A model generated the notes under the pieces. That model ran no database searches. It saw nothing but the letters and a program-made list of their open reading frames with translations, and had not been told where the DNA came from. This document shows positions 12,011-20,800 of a DNA stretch of 21,440 bases, one piece after another (position 1 is the stretch's first letter; each line of letters begins with the position of its first letter). Origin of the DNA: Nephromyces sp. MM_2019 (Eukaryota > Apicomplexa > Aconoidasida > Nephromycida); assembly GCA_015657535.1 (NCBI GenBank), contig JADHZB010000774.1, forward strand, positions 6,005 through 27,444. Direction: 5' to 3'. Position numbers and translations under genes: made by a program.

Positions 12011-12861
12011 ACATAGCACCTATCCTCTCAAAAGGTGGCTTACTTCAGAGCGAAGACTCCTCCGAGAGCTGCGATTTGGTGTACTTACTGCACTGTCACA
12101 TGAAGTTAGTGTAGCTTAAATGTAAATGTGTGATTGATTGAAGCAGGAACCGGAATTAAGTCGGAAATAATTGATCTTTGTGTTTTAGCATTGGTAACAC
12201 TTAAAATACGAGTCTATTTCGGAGTACCTTGATATTAAGCGTTGGGGTAAGATGGTGCGGATTAAGCGGTAGTTTGCGACGAGGCTGTGGAAGATTCAAT
12301 TTTGTGTAGGGTGCTGTATTGCTGGCGTTTGGCACCACTGCTGTGATAGTACAAGGATGATTTTTGTGGTGTTCGCAAAATATTGATAACTCTGTTTACT
12401 TTTTCATTTCGTGTAGTTGCACACACTTCTGTTGCTGCTTGTGATTTTCGTTGGTTATTTCAAATATTAGTATTGATACTGATAGGTGCAAAGCTCCGTC
12501 GTGAGTTGATTGGAGGGGGGAGTGCTGGTTTTTTGGCTGGGCTTGAAGGATATGACGTATACACTCAAATGGATGAACATCGACCGTGATGCATCTCGGT
12601 TGCTCTGCATCAGCGCGATATGATGAGGAATTTTGCGACTATATGTGGAGTGCAGTGTTGCTTGTATATTTTCGTATTTATCTCAGTGATGTGCATACTT
12701 TGCAAGGTAGTAACTCAACTTTTCTTGGCATTGTTTGCTTTACATTCTGGATTTCAAGCTGTGATATGCTCTATCTGTTCCCGGGTTGTTCCTCTCTTTC
12801 CTCCAGTTGCACCCAAGCAGATTTGTTAGAAAAAATGTGCTACTTTGTTCAGACAACCAGG
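12011..12861 (+). promoter_or_regulatory. Likely promoter, 5' UTR and leader intron of the membrane-protein gene
   Basis: The plus strand is G/T-rich, in line with plus-strand transcription. A splice-acceptor string, TACTTTGTTCAG, ends at 12852, ten bases before the chosen ATG. It resembles the acceptors of the NOT1 introns in this window (CTTTACAG, CTGCTTCAG, GTTTTGCAG). A 5' UTR intron ending at 12852 is therefore plausible; its donor was not identified. The coding frame also stays open upstream to an ATG at 12586, discussed with the gene. Confidence 0.35.
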
Positions 12862-14061
12862 ATGAAGATAACTAATCGTTATACTTTGGCCACTGCAGCC
12901 TTGTGTGTGCTGCTCATAGCAGGAACGGCATCATCACAAGTTACAGCAACTAAGAATGATTCTTACTATTTCCTTAGTGTGAAATCAAGAAACTTGCAAG
13001 AAGATCATGCAGCAAAGCTTCGTGATTATCTTTCCACTTGGCAGCAATATAGTCGTTTCCTCGCGATTTATAAAAGCATCGTCGGGAGACTCGCGGCAGA
13101 AGCTGATATGACCGAGGCGTTTCGAGCCGCAGGGAGTCGAGACAGCTTGATCACCTTCGTGGTTCAATCGCTAAACGATGATGGCATAGATACCCTTATT
13201 GAAGCCCTCGAAAGACCAATAAAAGACGATGGTACTACTTCCGATGCGGTCAGTAGTCTTTTCACGCAGCATCAGGCGTTGTCTGGGAAGTTTTTGCCTC
13301 AGGATGTGGATCGGTATGTTCGTTTTTTCAATAGAAGCCCCCAGCTGGATGAGGAAAGTAAAGAATTCTATGAAGAATCCATAGAAGCTGTGTTATCTGA
13401 AATTGAACAGCGTGGAACTTACGAAATGGCTCAACTTGTAAATGCTGCAATAGCTTACTCTGAAGCATTATCGGGAGCTGGAGTTACGATTCCTGAAAAG
13501 GAGCGGATTCCCCAGATTGAGAGTGCAGAGGATTTTGCGGACTACATAACAGATGTGGTAACCTCCCCAAGTATTCTCTCTGACATACTTACCGCTGCAA
13601 CCGCCTTGTCCCATTATGACATCGAAAGTGCTGTGAATGACATTCTTAATATTTTCGTCACAGCTAGTGCCGGTCAAGAGGTTATGACGTTTGAAGAAAT
13701 CGCTGCTCAGCTACGAACAGATGGAAATACGGAAGATGGAAATACGGAAGATGGAAATACGGAAGATGGAAATTGGGAAGATGGAAATTGGGAAGATGGA
13801 AATACGGAAGGTCCAAGTACGGAAGATGGTACGGGAGTTACATCTCCATGGGATCTGATAACTGACAGTGAAATATCGGACTTCTTCCTTTTCAAACCCT
13901 ACATGAAGCTAATTGAAGGCGACGAATTGACAAATGTGGAATGGGTTATAGTGATCGGCTTTCCATTAATAGTTTTAGTAATTGTGGGTTCTATTTTTGG
14001 CTGCATCTGCGGGTGCATACGCTGTGCGTTATGCCTGTGCTGCTGCCGTGGTAAGGCCTGA
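12862..14061 (+). CDS. Secreted type I membrane protein with acidic repeats and cysteine-rich tail
   Basis: 399 residues, family not recognised. A signal peptide (1-25, hydrophobic core TLATAALCVLLIAGTASS) is followed at 43-47 by RNLQE, which fits the RxLxE pattern of apicomplexan export motifs. Residues about 26-285 look mainly helical and contain no cysteine. One NxS sequon lies at N32; an NRSP site is less favourable. Residues 287-321 are seven acidic pentapeptides (DGNTE and DGNWE). A membrane segment spans about 361-379 (WVIVIGFPLIVLVIVGSIF). It is followed by a 20-residue tail with eight cysteines in its last 19 residues, likely palmitoylation sites. The start was chosen because M1 directly precedes the signal peptide and lies ten bases after an acceptor-like AG. 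The frame is open to an ATG at 12586, but that extension would bury the signal peptide. A surface or host-interaction role is only inferred. Confidence 0.8.
   Translation: MKITNRYTLATAALCVLLIAGTASSQVTATKNDSYYFLSVKSRNLQEDHAAKLRDYLSTWQQYSRFLAIYKSIVGRLAAEADMTEAFRAAGSRDSLITFVVQSLNDDGIDTLIEALERPIKDDGTTSDAVSSLFTQHQALSGKFLPQDVDRYVRFFNRSPQLDEESKEFYEESIEAVLSEIEQRGTYEMAQLVNAAIAYSEALSGAGVTIPEKERIPQIESAEDFADYITDVVTSPSILSDILTAATALSHYDIESAVNDILNIFVTASAGQEVMTFEEIAAQLRTDGNTEDGNTEDGNTEDGNWEDGNWEDGNTEGPSTEDGTGVTSPWDLITDSEISDFFLFKPYMKLIEGDELTNVEWVIVIGFPLIVLVIVGSIFGCICGCIRCALCLCCCRGKA
13720..13824 (+). repeat. 15-bp in-frame tandem repeat coding DGNTE/DGNWE
   Basis: Seven 15-base units starting at 13720. Units 1-3 and 6 read GATGGAAATACGGAA, units 4-5 read GATGGAAATTGGGAA, and unit 7 is diverged (GGTCCAAGTACGGAA). 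Adjacent units are nearly identical at the DNA level, including at synonymous positions, which suggests recent expansion. The two Trp-bearing units are adjacent, as expected from duplication of one changed unit. Confidence 0.95.
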
Positions 14062-14225
14062 ATTTAAAGTGGATAGTTGTGTGTTAGTGGACCTCATCTT
14101 GAGGAATTATAGGATCCAAACGTTCAGCTGGTTGGTTTCACTGCTGTACAAAGATATCGATGATGTTATCATATTGGATAACGACTAGACAAGCATCAAG
14201 CTTCAGCGTTTGATATTATTCTCCA

Positions 14226-14231
14226 AATAAA
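14226..14231 (+). terminator. Candidate polyadenylation signal AATAAA
   Basis: An exact AATAAA lies 165 bases after the stop codon of the membrane-protein gene, on the same strand. Position and sequence fit a eukaryotic poly(A) signal. In AT-rich DNA, chance occurrence is possible. Confidence 0.4.
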
Positions 14232-16590
14232 GAATCATGTCTTATGGCAGTATGCCAATGTTAAACAACAGATTATTTTTTCGTATATAGCTCTGGAAGT
14301 GGACAATGTCCTAAAGGGATTTACCTTTCAGCCTTAATGATAATTTCATGCCGATATGGCTATGGTTTCCGCTTCATGTTGTTTTATGTATATTCATGAA
14401 AAGGAGTTCACAATATTAGCAACCTGCAAAGAATAAGTGTATGATTCATGCTTGCAAGGATAGAAGTAGCTTTGAAAACTATTTTTTTGGCTTGCAATAC
14501 GACATAAATCATCATGGAGGTAAATGATATGAAGATTTAAACATATATTTCATTTCTGTTTCAGCTATGTACTTTTGTATATATAGCTCCTGCTCATTGC
14601 ACTGGTTTGTTTTTTATTTTAATCTGATTACTTAGAAGTGCCCATTTAATAGATCTTCTGCTTATGCTTCACGCCTTGTGGGTATATATCTGTGCTTTAT
14701 TTGCTAGAGTTGTATGTTGAAAGCTCGCCTAGATTACTTTTTTATGAGCTAAATATTTTAGACATGTAGAATATGCAAATTTATTATATTTAAAGTTACT
14801 TATAACAAGACTGGCTATTTTAAATTTTTGCATCCAACTCGGCCTATTCCTTGCATTGCGACGATGCCCTAATTACTACCTAGTAGGTAATTTTTGAGTA
14901 TTACTTCCAAGCAGCTACAATAGGCTACCAGCTAAAATAGGCTGATGTGATTTTGTAGCTTGTGGAAGGTAGTCAAATTTCATACTTACTATATTTTTAT
15001 AATGGTATTAAGGTGCCTGTCAATCATTCATGAAATCCAGAATGTGTATGATTTTCAGTTAGGCGTGGTGTCGAACAAAATGTTAATGAGTTGCCTTTGT
15101 GTGTACTATGTTTGTGATATGTGCTCGTAACTGTACAGATTTAATTAACAAATTACATGGTGTCTGCATGAAGAAACTGGTTCTGTTTATGTTTTTGTGT
15201 GTTACGCGCAGTTCGCTAGTAATTCGACTTCTCGGTGTTAGTGTGGAATATTCACGAATAGCGAGACTTACTGGCAAGCGAAGTTTATACCATGATTTCC
15301 AAATTGGGATTTCTTCATCTGTTAGTTATGGGTATATTGACTAAGATGATTGCAATAGCCACAGCGTGGGAAAGCGAAATTTGTTGCGGCGTGTGTAGAG
15401 GCTGCACGATGTTGAACGCTCGTTGCTTCTTTGGTGTGAGATTTCATAGCTGGGGATGCTAGACATGCTGTCTTGTTTGTGAATAGCTTCTCATGCGGTA
15501 TGTTTTGCATTGCCGAGGGTATCTCTCGTGCAGTGATGTATAGTACCTTGGTGCGAGATCGTGGAGAGATCATGAAGTGTATTAAAAGTTTCGTTGGAAT
15601 TAGCTGGTATATTCATTTCCTCGCCGAACTCAGATTTGATTTATTCATCGCGATGAAGCGAGTCGCTTTAAGTGGACTGCCGCGCAATAGTGTAGGGAAA
15701 TGGATTTGACTGCTCGTTATTACGAGGCTTCGCCAATACCCTGGAGATCTGCAGGATACACAGTTGTGAACTATTTCTTTGCGGAACGTGCATACGATGT
15801 AATTAGATTTAATAATTGCTGAGAGGTGAGGGTTAGCAATGAGTAAAGATTATGAGCGAACAAGAGTCCCGGAACAGATGTCTGTGATCCAACGGAACTA
15901 TCGAATGGATGATGTGCGACTTGGTTAGTGTTTGCGGAGGCGTGTGGTGTGGGGTTGCCGATAAGGTGTGGGTTATTGCTTCAAATTCGCGGGAGGAGTT
16001 TGTGAAGTCTCGCTCCATAGGAGTAGCTGCTGCGTCAATCCCATCGACTCATTCGGCCTTCGTATTCGGCGAACTTTGGTTGCTCTGGTTGTGATGGTTC
16101 AATTACGATTTTAGGTGCATTTATATTGATTTTTCCGTGGAAATCACTTAGTGGAACAAGTTCTTTTAGGAATTACGTGCGTTTGTATGGATTGTACTTT
16201 CGATCTTAACGTGGATCCTATTGGGTGAATGAATGTTTGAACTAGCTTTGTTCACTTTATGCTTAAACGCGCGTGATATCGATTTGGTATAAGAAAATGT
16301 TCAGGGCTTGGAGTAGGTAACAGCATCATCTCTCGAAGAACGCTTGATCGGGTAAAGTTGTTCCGGAGAAATAGATGGTGTGGTCGAGGCACTCTCCATC
16401 CCTCTTGCCTGCCTGCTACTTCCTTGCCAAGGACTGATTGTTACGTCTAACATGCGTGCGTTTGAAGGTTGTTAGGTGTAGGTGATTATGGGAATCCGTT
16501 AAACTTAAGTTTCTGCGTGAGTCCGCACGGGATTTGTGCTGTTTTGGTGATGTCGCTTATCTAAATGCAGTGTCTTTACCGAAAAATAAG
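14232..16590. other. 2.4 kb stretch between convergent genes, no confident gene
   Basis: The first part, to about 15050, is AT-rich. About 15050-16300 is G/T-rich on the plus strand with more CG dinucleotides. I looked here for exons of the NOT1 C-terminal domain on the minus strand and saw no matching peptide. On the plus strand, an ATG at 15168 opens 58 codons beginning with a hydrophobic, signal-like stretch (MKKLVLFMFLC). It is short, unsupported and not called as a gene. Confidence 0.45.
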
Positions 16591-16668
16591 CACTCATACA
16601 TGAAGCAATAAACGATGCTCTTTTACTCCTCAGCCACCGGGTAGATGATGCTTCACGTGAAGCAGTAA
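16591..16668 (+). repeat. 78-bp direct repeat, copy 1
   Basis: Begins CACTCATACATGAAGCAA and ends GCAGTAA. It pairs with 16736-16813 at equal length and 67 of 78 identical bases by hand alignment, start to start 145 bases. The shared core includes CTCAGCCACCG and GTAGATGA. I know of no element with this sequence. It sits just downstream of the NOT1 reading frame on the minus strand. Confidence 0.85.
16649..16664. repeat. 16-bp perfect palindrome
   Basis: TGCTTCACGTGAAGCA equals its own reverse complement and centres on the E-box-like CACGTG. It lies inside copy 1 of the direct repeat. Copy 2 keeps GCTTCACGT but has lost the symmetry. It could be a protein-binding site or a small hairpin in RNA. 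Confidence 0.9.
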
Positions 16669-16735
16669 ACCATACACTCAAATATTCCGCTCTCTCGCAG
16701 CATGAAGAGGGAAGCCACACATAGCTACTTCTCAT

Positions 16736-16813
16736 CACTCATACATGAAGCAACAATCTATCCGCTCTTATTCCTCAGCCACCGCGTAGATGAAGCTTCA
16801 CGTTAGGCAGTAA
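16736..16813 (+). repeat. 78-bp direct repeat, copy 2
   Basis: Second copy of the unit at 16591-16668, with 11 scattered substitutions and no indel. The 67 bases between the copies contain another CATGAAG string and may be an older, decayed relative. Confidence 0.85.
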
Positions 16814-16852
16814 TCTACGCTTTTGACAAAATACCACAGTATCTCAATGCGT

Positions 16853-17869
16853 TTACGGCCCGCCCTTCGAGTTAGTGCCTCTGTTATTCTCTTTTTGTTC
16901 ATTTCCCACTACCCTGTGGCTATGTACCTTATTACCACCCACGATACCCTTTAAATCCCACGATGACACTTCCTGTAAAGTCGGGAATGCACCCGACTCG
17001 CAGCGACTCGTGGATAGAGAGGATCCACCAGAAGAGACTGGTGATGATGTACCCCCTTGCGGATTAAAGCAGCTTTGCGATGTGCCCGCCCCAAAGATGA
17101 GGGGATTCCAGTCATCCGCTACGTCTCCGGCTCCGGATGTATTGGGAGCGAACTTACCATTTACATGGCAGTTTTCACGAAAGTTCTTCAATGGAAGCAA
17201 AGTATGGAAGTGGTCATAGAGGTTTAGCTTGTTAGCCGATGCTCCCCCAGAAGGTAACAAGAAGTCCGGCAAAAATCGCCGCCATTTTTCAGGGATTTCT
17301 AGACTGACTGTTCCCAGGAGTAGAGTTGGAATGTTAGCACGCGGGTATGCATCATTGTTTGGGTGATAAGATGGTTTAGCGACTCCCTCCTTATTTGACT
17401 GTATTATATTCATCACCTTACCGCTATGAGGTAGTGTGTGATCCGTCGTTTGGCTGCTTCCCAACGATGTTTGCTCTTCAAGTACGAGGCAATCTTCAGT
17501 GGATGAAGACAAGGGTGAACAGCCAGAAACCCCGCTCTTTTGAGGGTATACACCGGTATTATCGCCTAACGTTCGCACATTTTCGGGGGAAAAAGTGCCT
17601 GGAAGAGGCAGCGTAGTTTTTTGCTCATCGCTTGAAGGGGGATCCCGATCAAAAGGGGGTGATTTGGCGGAGGCGAGGCCCGAGATTGAATGGTTTTCAG
17701 TTTCTGCAGCGGAGTCTCCCCACCTTTGCTGACTGAATGACGAGAAATGAAAATTTACCAGATTCTCTACTTGTCTGGCCGTATCCGATATCACTGCGCT
17801 TTCCATCAAACTACATCCAATATTGAGGTTTGCATTCACCAAATTGCACACGCATTGGTCCACATCCCG
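16853..17869 (-). CDS. CNOT1: NOT1 exon, end of DUF3819 plus disordered linker
   Basis: 338 codons and TAA. Residues 1-55 finish the CNOT9-binding helices (VNANLNIGCSLMESAVISDT). Residues about 55-185 are a Ser/Pro/Thr-rich linker. Residues about 190-230 (PEKWRRFLPDFLLPSGGASA, then LYDHFHTLLP) align in spirit with the PE...P...YE.F segment that follows DUF3819 in human NOT1. The rest is polar and disordered. Two donor-like sites near the end (AAG|GTACAT at 16927, AGG|GTAGTG a little downstream) allow splicing before the stop. Confidence 0.75.
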   Translation of the reverse strand, partial: RDVDQCVCNLVNANLNIGCSLMESAVISDTARQVENLVNFHFSSFSQQRWGDSAAETENHSISGLASAKSPPFDRDPPSSDEQKTTLPLPGTFSPENVRTLGDNTGVYPQKSGVSGCSPLSSSTEDCLVLEEQTSLGSSQTTDHTLPHSGKVMNIIQSNKEGVAKPSYHPNNDAYPRANIPTLLLGTVSLEIPEKWRRFLPDFLLPSGGASANKLNLYDHFHTLLPLKNFRENCHVNGKFAPNTSGAGDVADDWNPLIFGAGTSQSCFNPQGGTSSPVSSGGSSLSTSRCESGAFPTLQEVSSWDLKGIVGGNKVHSHRVVGNEQKENNRGTNSKGGP

Positions 17870-20800
17870 CTGCAAAACATCAAAAGGAGGGGTAAGGTCA
17901 GAGCATTTCCTACTTTTGGCGTGTGTGGAATCAGATTATAGTGAAATGCGAAGGATCCAGGGAGAAGATTTATGGAAGATTGGATTTAAAGATTTGCGAA
18001 AAAAAATCTAGATTTTAGAGGGTAAAAGTTTGGAGTCTAGACTGAAGGACACTAGAAAAGAAGGGCTTAAAAAATACACCAGGCCTCATCGTACTGCTAC
18101 CCGGTTTCTTATTTAGCAAGGAAAACTATACATTCTACATCAACTGTCCAACACACGGTAAAACACTTTCCTTGCTCATCCCCCATGCGCACATGAATCA
18201 TTTAAAACATGAAGAAAAAACAGTGAAGACGCCATGTATTTAGGAGGAAGTAGGGCCATGAAAGCTGAGGAACTATTGGTATGTTGAGAGGTGGGATACT
18301 GCACATGATCACAAATATTGCGGGACATTGGGAGGAAACGGGGGGAAACGTGGGGAATATTGGGGAAAATAGAGAAATATTGGAAGAAATAGGGAAACAT
18401 GGGAGGATAACGGGAGGAAATGGAGGGCGAAGCGGGGAAATACACGTAAATTAGAGGGAAATTGGGGGAAACTTGTGGGAAAACTGGGGAAAATACGCAA
18501 AAATTGCGGAAATTGGAAGGAATTTCACAGAATTCCAACATTTTTCATCTAAAAAGGTTGAACTCAGCGAGAAAATTGCCTCCGTTATCACAGCACACAC
18601 TTTTTAGCTCTATATGAATGTGATAATAGAAACCAATGTGCTTCTTCAATGAGGCACAAATTCTTCACAAAACAATCAGTTCAGGCACAAAAATACCACA
18701 CGGCAGAAAATGAAGAAGCGCAGCTTCCACGCTAGTAAAGATGAAAATCAGGAGTTGCACAAAACCTCTCCTCCGGTTACTTCAGCGTAATCTAGCAAAA
18801 TGAGCACACACATGCCCTACAATTAAATGATATCACCACCAATTCTCCAAGCAGGAAACTGGAAAGCAAAAAATTCATTTCAAACATACGCACACAGTTG
18901 AAGTGCAGTGAGAGTGGTATACTTAGCCCTTTCTCACACCAAATACGAACCTCTGATTAAACTATAAACATACTGCAGAGACTGGTTACAAGGGTGATAC
19001 GTGTGTGAAGCATTCACAAGAATCTAAAATACGCTAGAGGCTTGCGGAAAAGGTGTGTTGTATGTGTGCCGTATCTGAGCATCGAGAAAGCCCCATTGGA
19101 ATCGCGTCAAAAGCACTGTGTGTGCCATATCTCAACATTTACAAATCAAGAATAAGGTTCGTTTCAAAAGCACTGTTTGGGTACAAGTAAAGACGTCTAA
19201 ATTCATCAGAAAAAACGCACTTTTTGTAAAGAAAACAGCCAAAAAACGCCTACCATCTTGAACTGATCAATGAGATTCTGTTCAATCAAAAGATCCACCA
19301 GGTAACGTCCAAAGAAGAGCTTGAAGGGCTCACGGCAACTCACTAGAACTAATGAACTAGCAATTCCTGCAGCCATAAAGAAGGCGGCTCTGTGAACCAT
19401 AAACTCATTGCTCTCCGACGCAAAATCCTTGGTTACCAGCTTTGACGTTGTGTGAAACGCTATAGAAACTGTAAAGCAAGTAGGGAGTGTATACACATCG
19501 GTTATACGGCTTTTATTCTAAACAAAAAACTATCTTCAGAGAAGAAAGTGGAGGTCTTGGGGTGTATATACACTGTAAAGAGAGTGAAGTGATAGGTGTG
19601 CCCATTTATCCTGCTAGCAGCACCGCTTGTAAATGTAGTGGTGTATAAGCCATCTACCACTAGCAGCGTTTCGCAAAGTGAGATACGGAAAACCATGAAT
19701 ATCACGCAGACACACAACGCACACCCAGAAAGTAAAGCATACAACTGACCTGAATGATCCAGCATCGCGGGAGATATCTCTGCGATAGTCTTTGCTATAG
19801 CTGTAGCTATCAGAGGCCTTAGGTCTATCATCGAAGAAAACATCCCAAAGTCATTGATAACAATCTTATCATGGAAGGTGAGAACTCCATTCAACACTCC
19901 TACATCTTCTTCTGAAGCAGGAAGGTGATGCGCAACACAAAGCATTCAAAAGATGCAGAAAAATGGATTATCCAGGGGATACACACATGCACACAAGCCA
20001 TCGGGAAACTCTAGCATTCAGAACACACATACACCACCAAGTTGTAGCATCATTACACCACTAGATCATACATAAAACCATGTATACACACGCCCCTCCG
20101 CCTCCCATACACAAGAACAACATCAGACCCTTCACCTCACACACACAAACCTCTCGAGAGATCGTTAAACCTCGAGATTTCCTGAAGTTCTCGTTGTTGG
20201 CCAGAATCTTCCACCGAGAAAATTCCTTGATTTTGAAACTCTCCCTGCTTATCATGCTCACCTAAGGCAGCAGCGCTGCTGCTTGCATCTACTGCTCTGC
20301 GAAGAGCAGGATTGAACCCCCCCACAGACACACCATCTTCATTATCTTCAATACTACCCCTATAATAGCTTTCATGATCATCTCTTCCATCTCTCAAATC
20401 TGGAGGTCGGTATGAGTCAAAAGAAGGATGAGGGCTCCTCGACAAGTCGCTATCCATACCTTCTGCAGTAACGCTCTGATCGTAGTGTGTGTTGCTCATT
20501 TCAATGGTGTGTCTATTGCCTATATCTATAGCCATCCTACCGCTAGCATTGCTACCCGCGATGCTCTCACTGGCAATGAAATTCCCACTAGCAATAAAGC
20601 TCCCACCACCAATGCTTCCCCCACTGATGCTCCCACCAGCACCATGCTCCCCTCCACCGCCCCCACCCCCTCCAAAGAGATAATGAGAAGAAGGCACAGA
20701 GAAGCCTACGTTATTCTCACGCACCCCAAAGCCTGAAGCAAAGGGAGAAACAGGCCTACCATCCACACCATAAGAAGCTACTACGTAAGGCATCTTCACC

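Noticed and set aside
13707..13895. Minus-strand frame with a FPSSQ/FPSSV repeat
   Set aside because: It is the antisense reading of the 15-bp tandem repeat in the membrane-protein gene.
16505..16738. 77-codon minus-strand frame downstream of NOT1, considered as a further NOT1 exon
   Set aside because: It lies across the 78-bp direct repeats and does not resemble the NOT1 C-terminal domain.
18176..18541. 121-codon minus-strand frame rich in Phe, Pro and Ser
   Set aside because: It is the translation of the G-run repeat within a NOT1 intron. Adjacent frames are also open, as expected from a simple repeat.
20137..20261. Extension of the NOT1 MIF4G exon to the stop at 20137
   Set aside because: The GTGAGC donor at 20261 joins in phase to the next exon and restores the family sequence, so the extension is intron.
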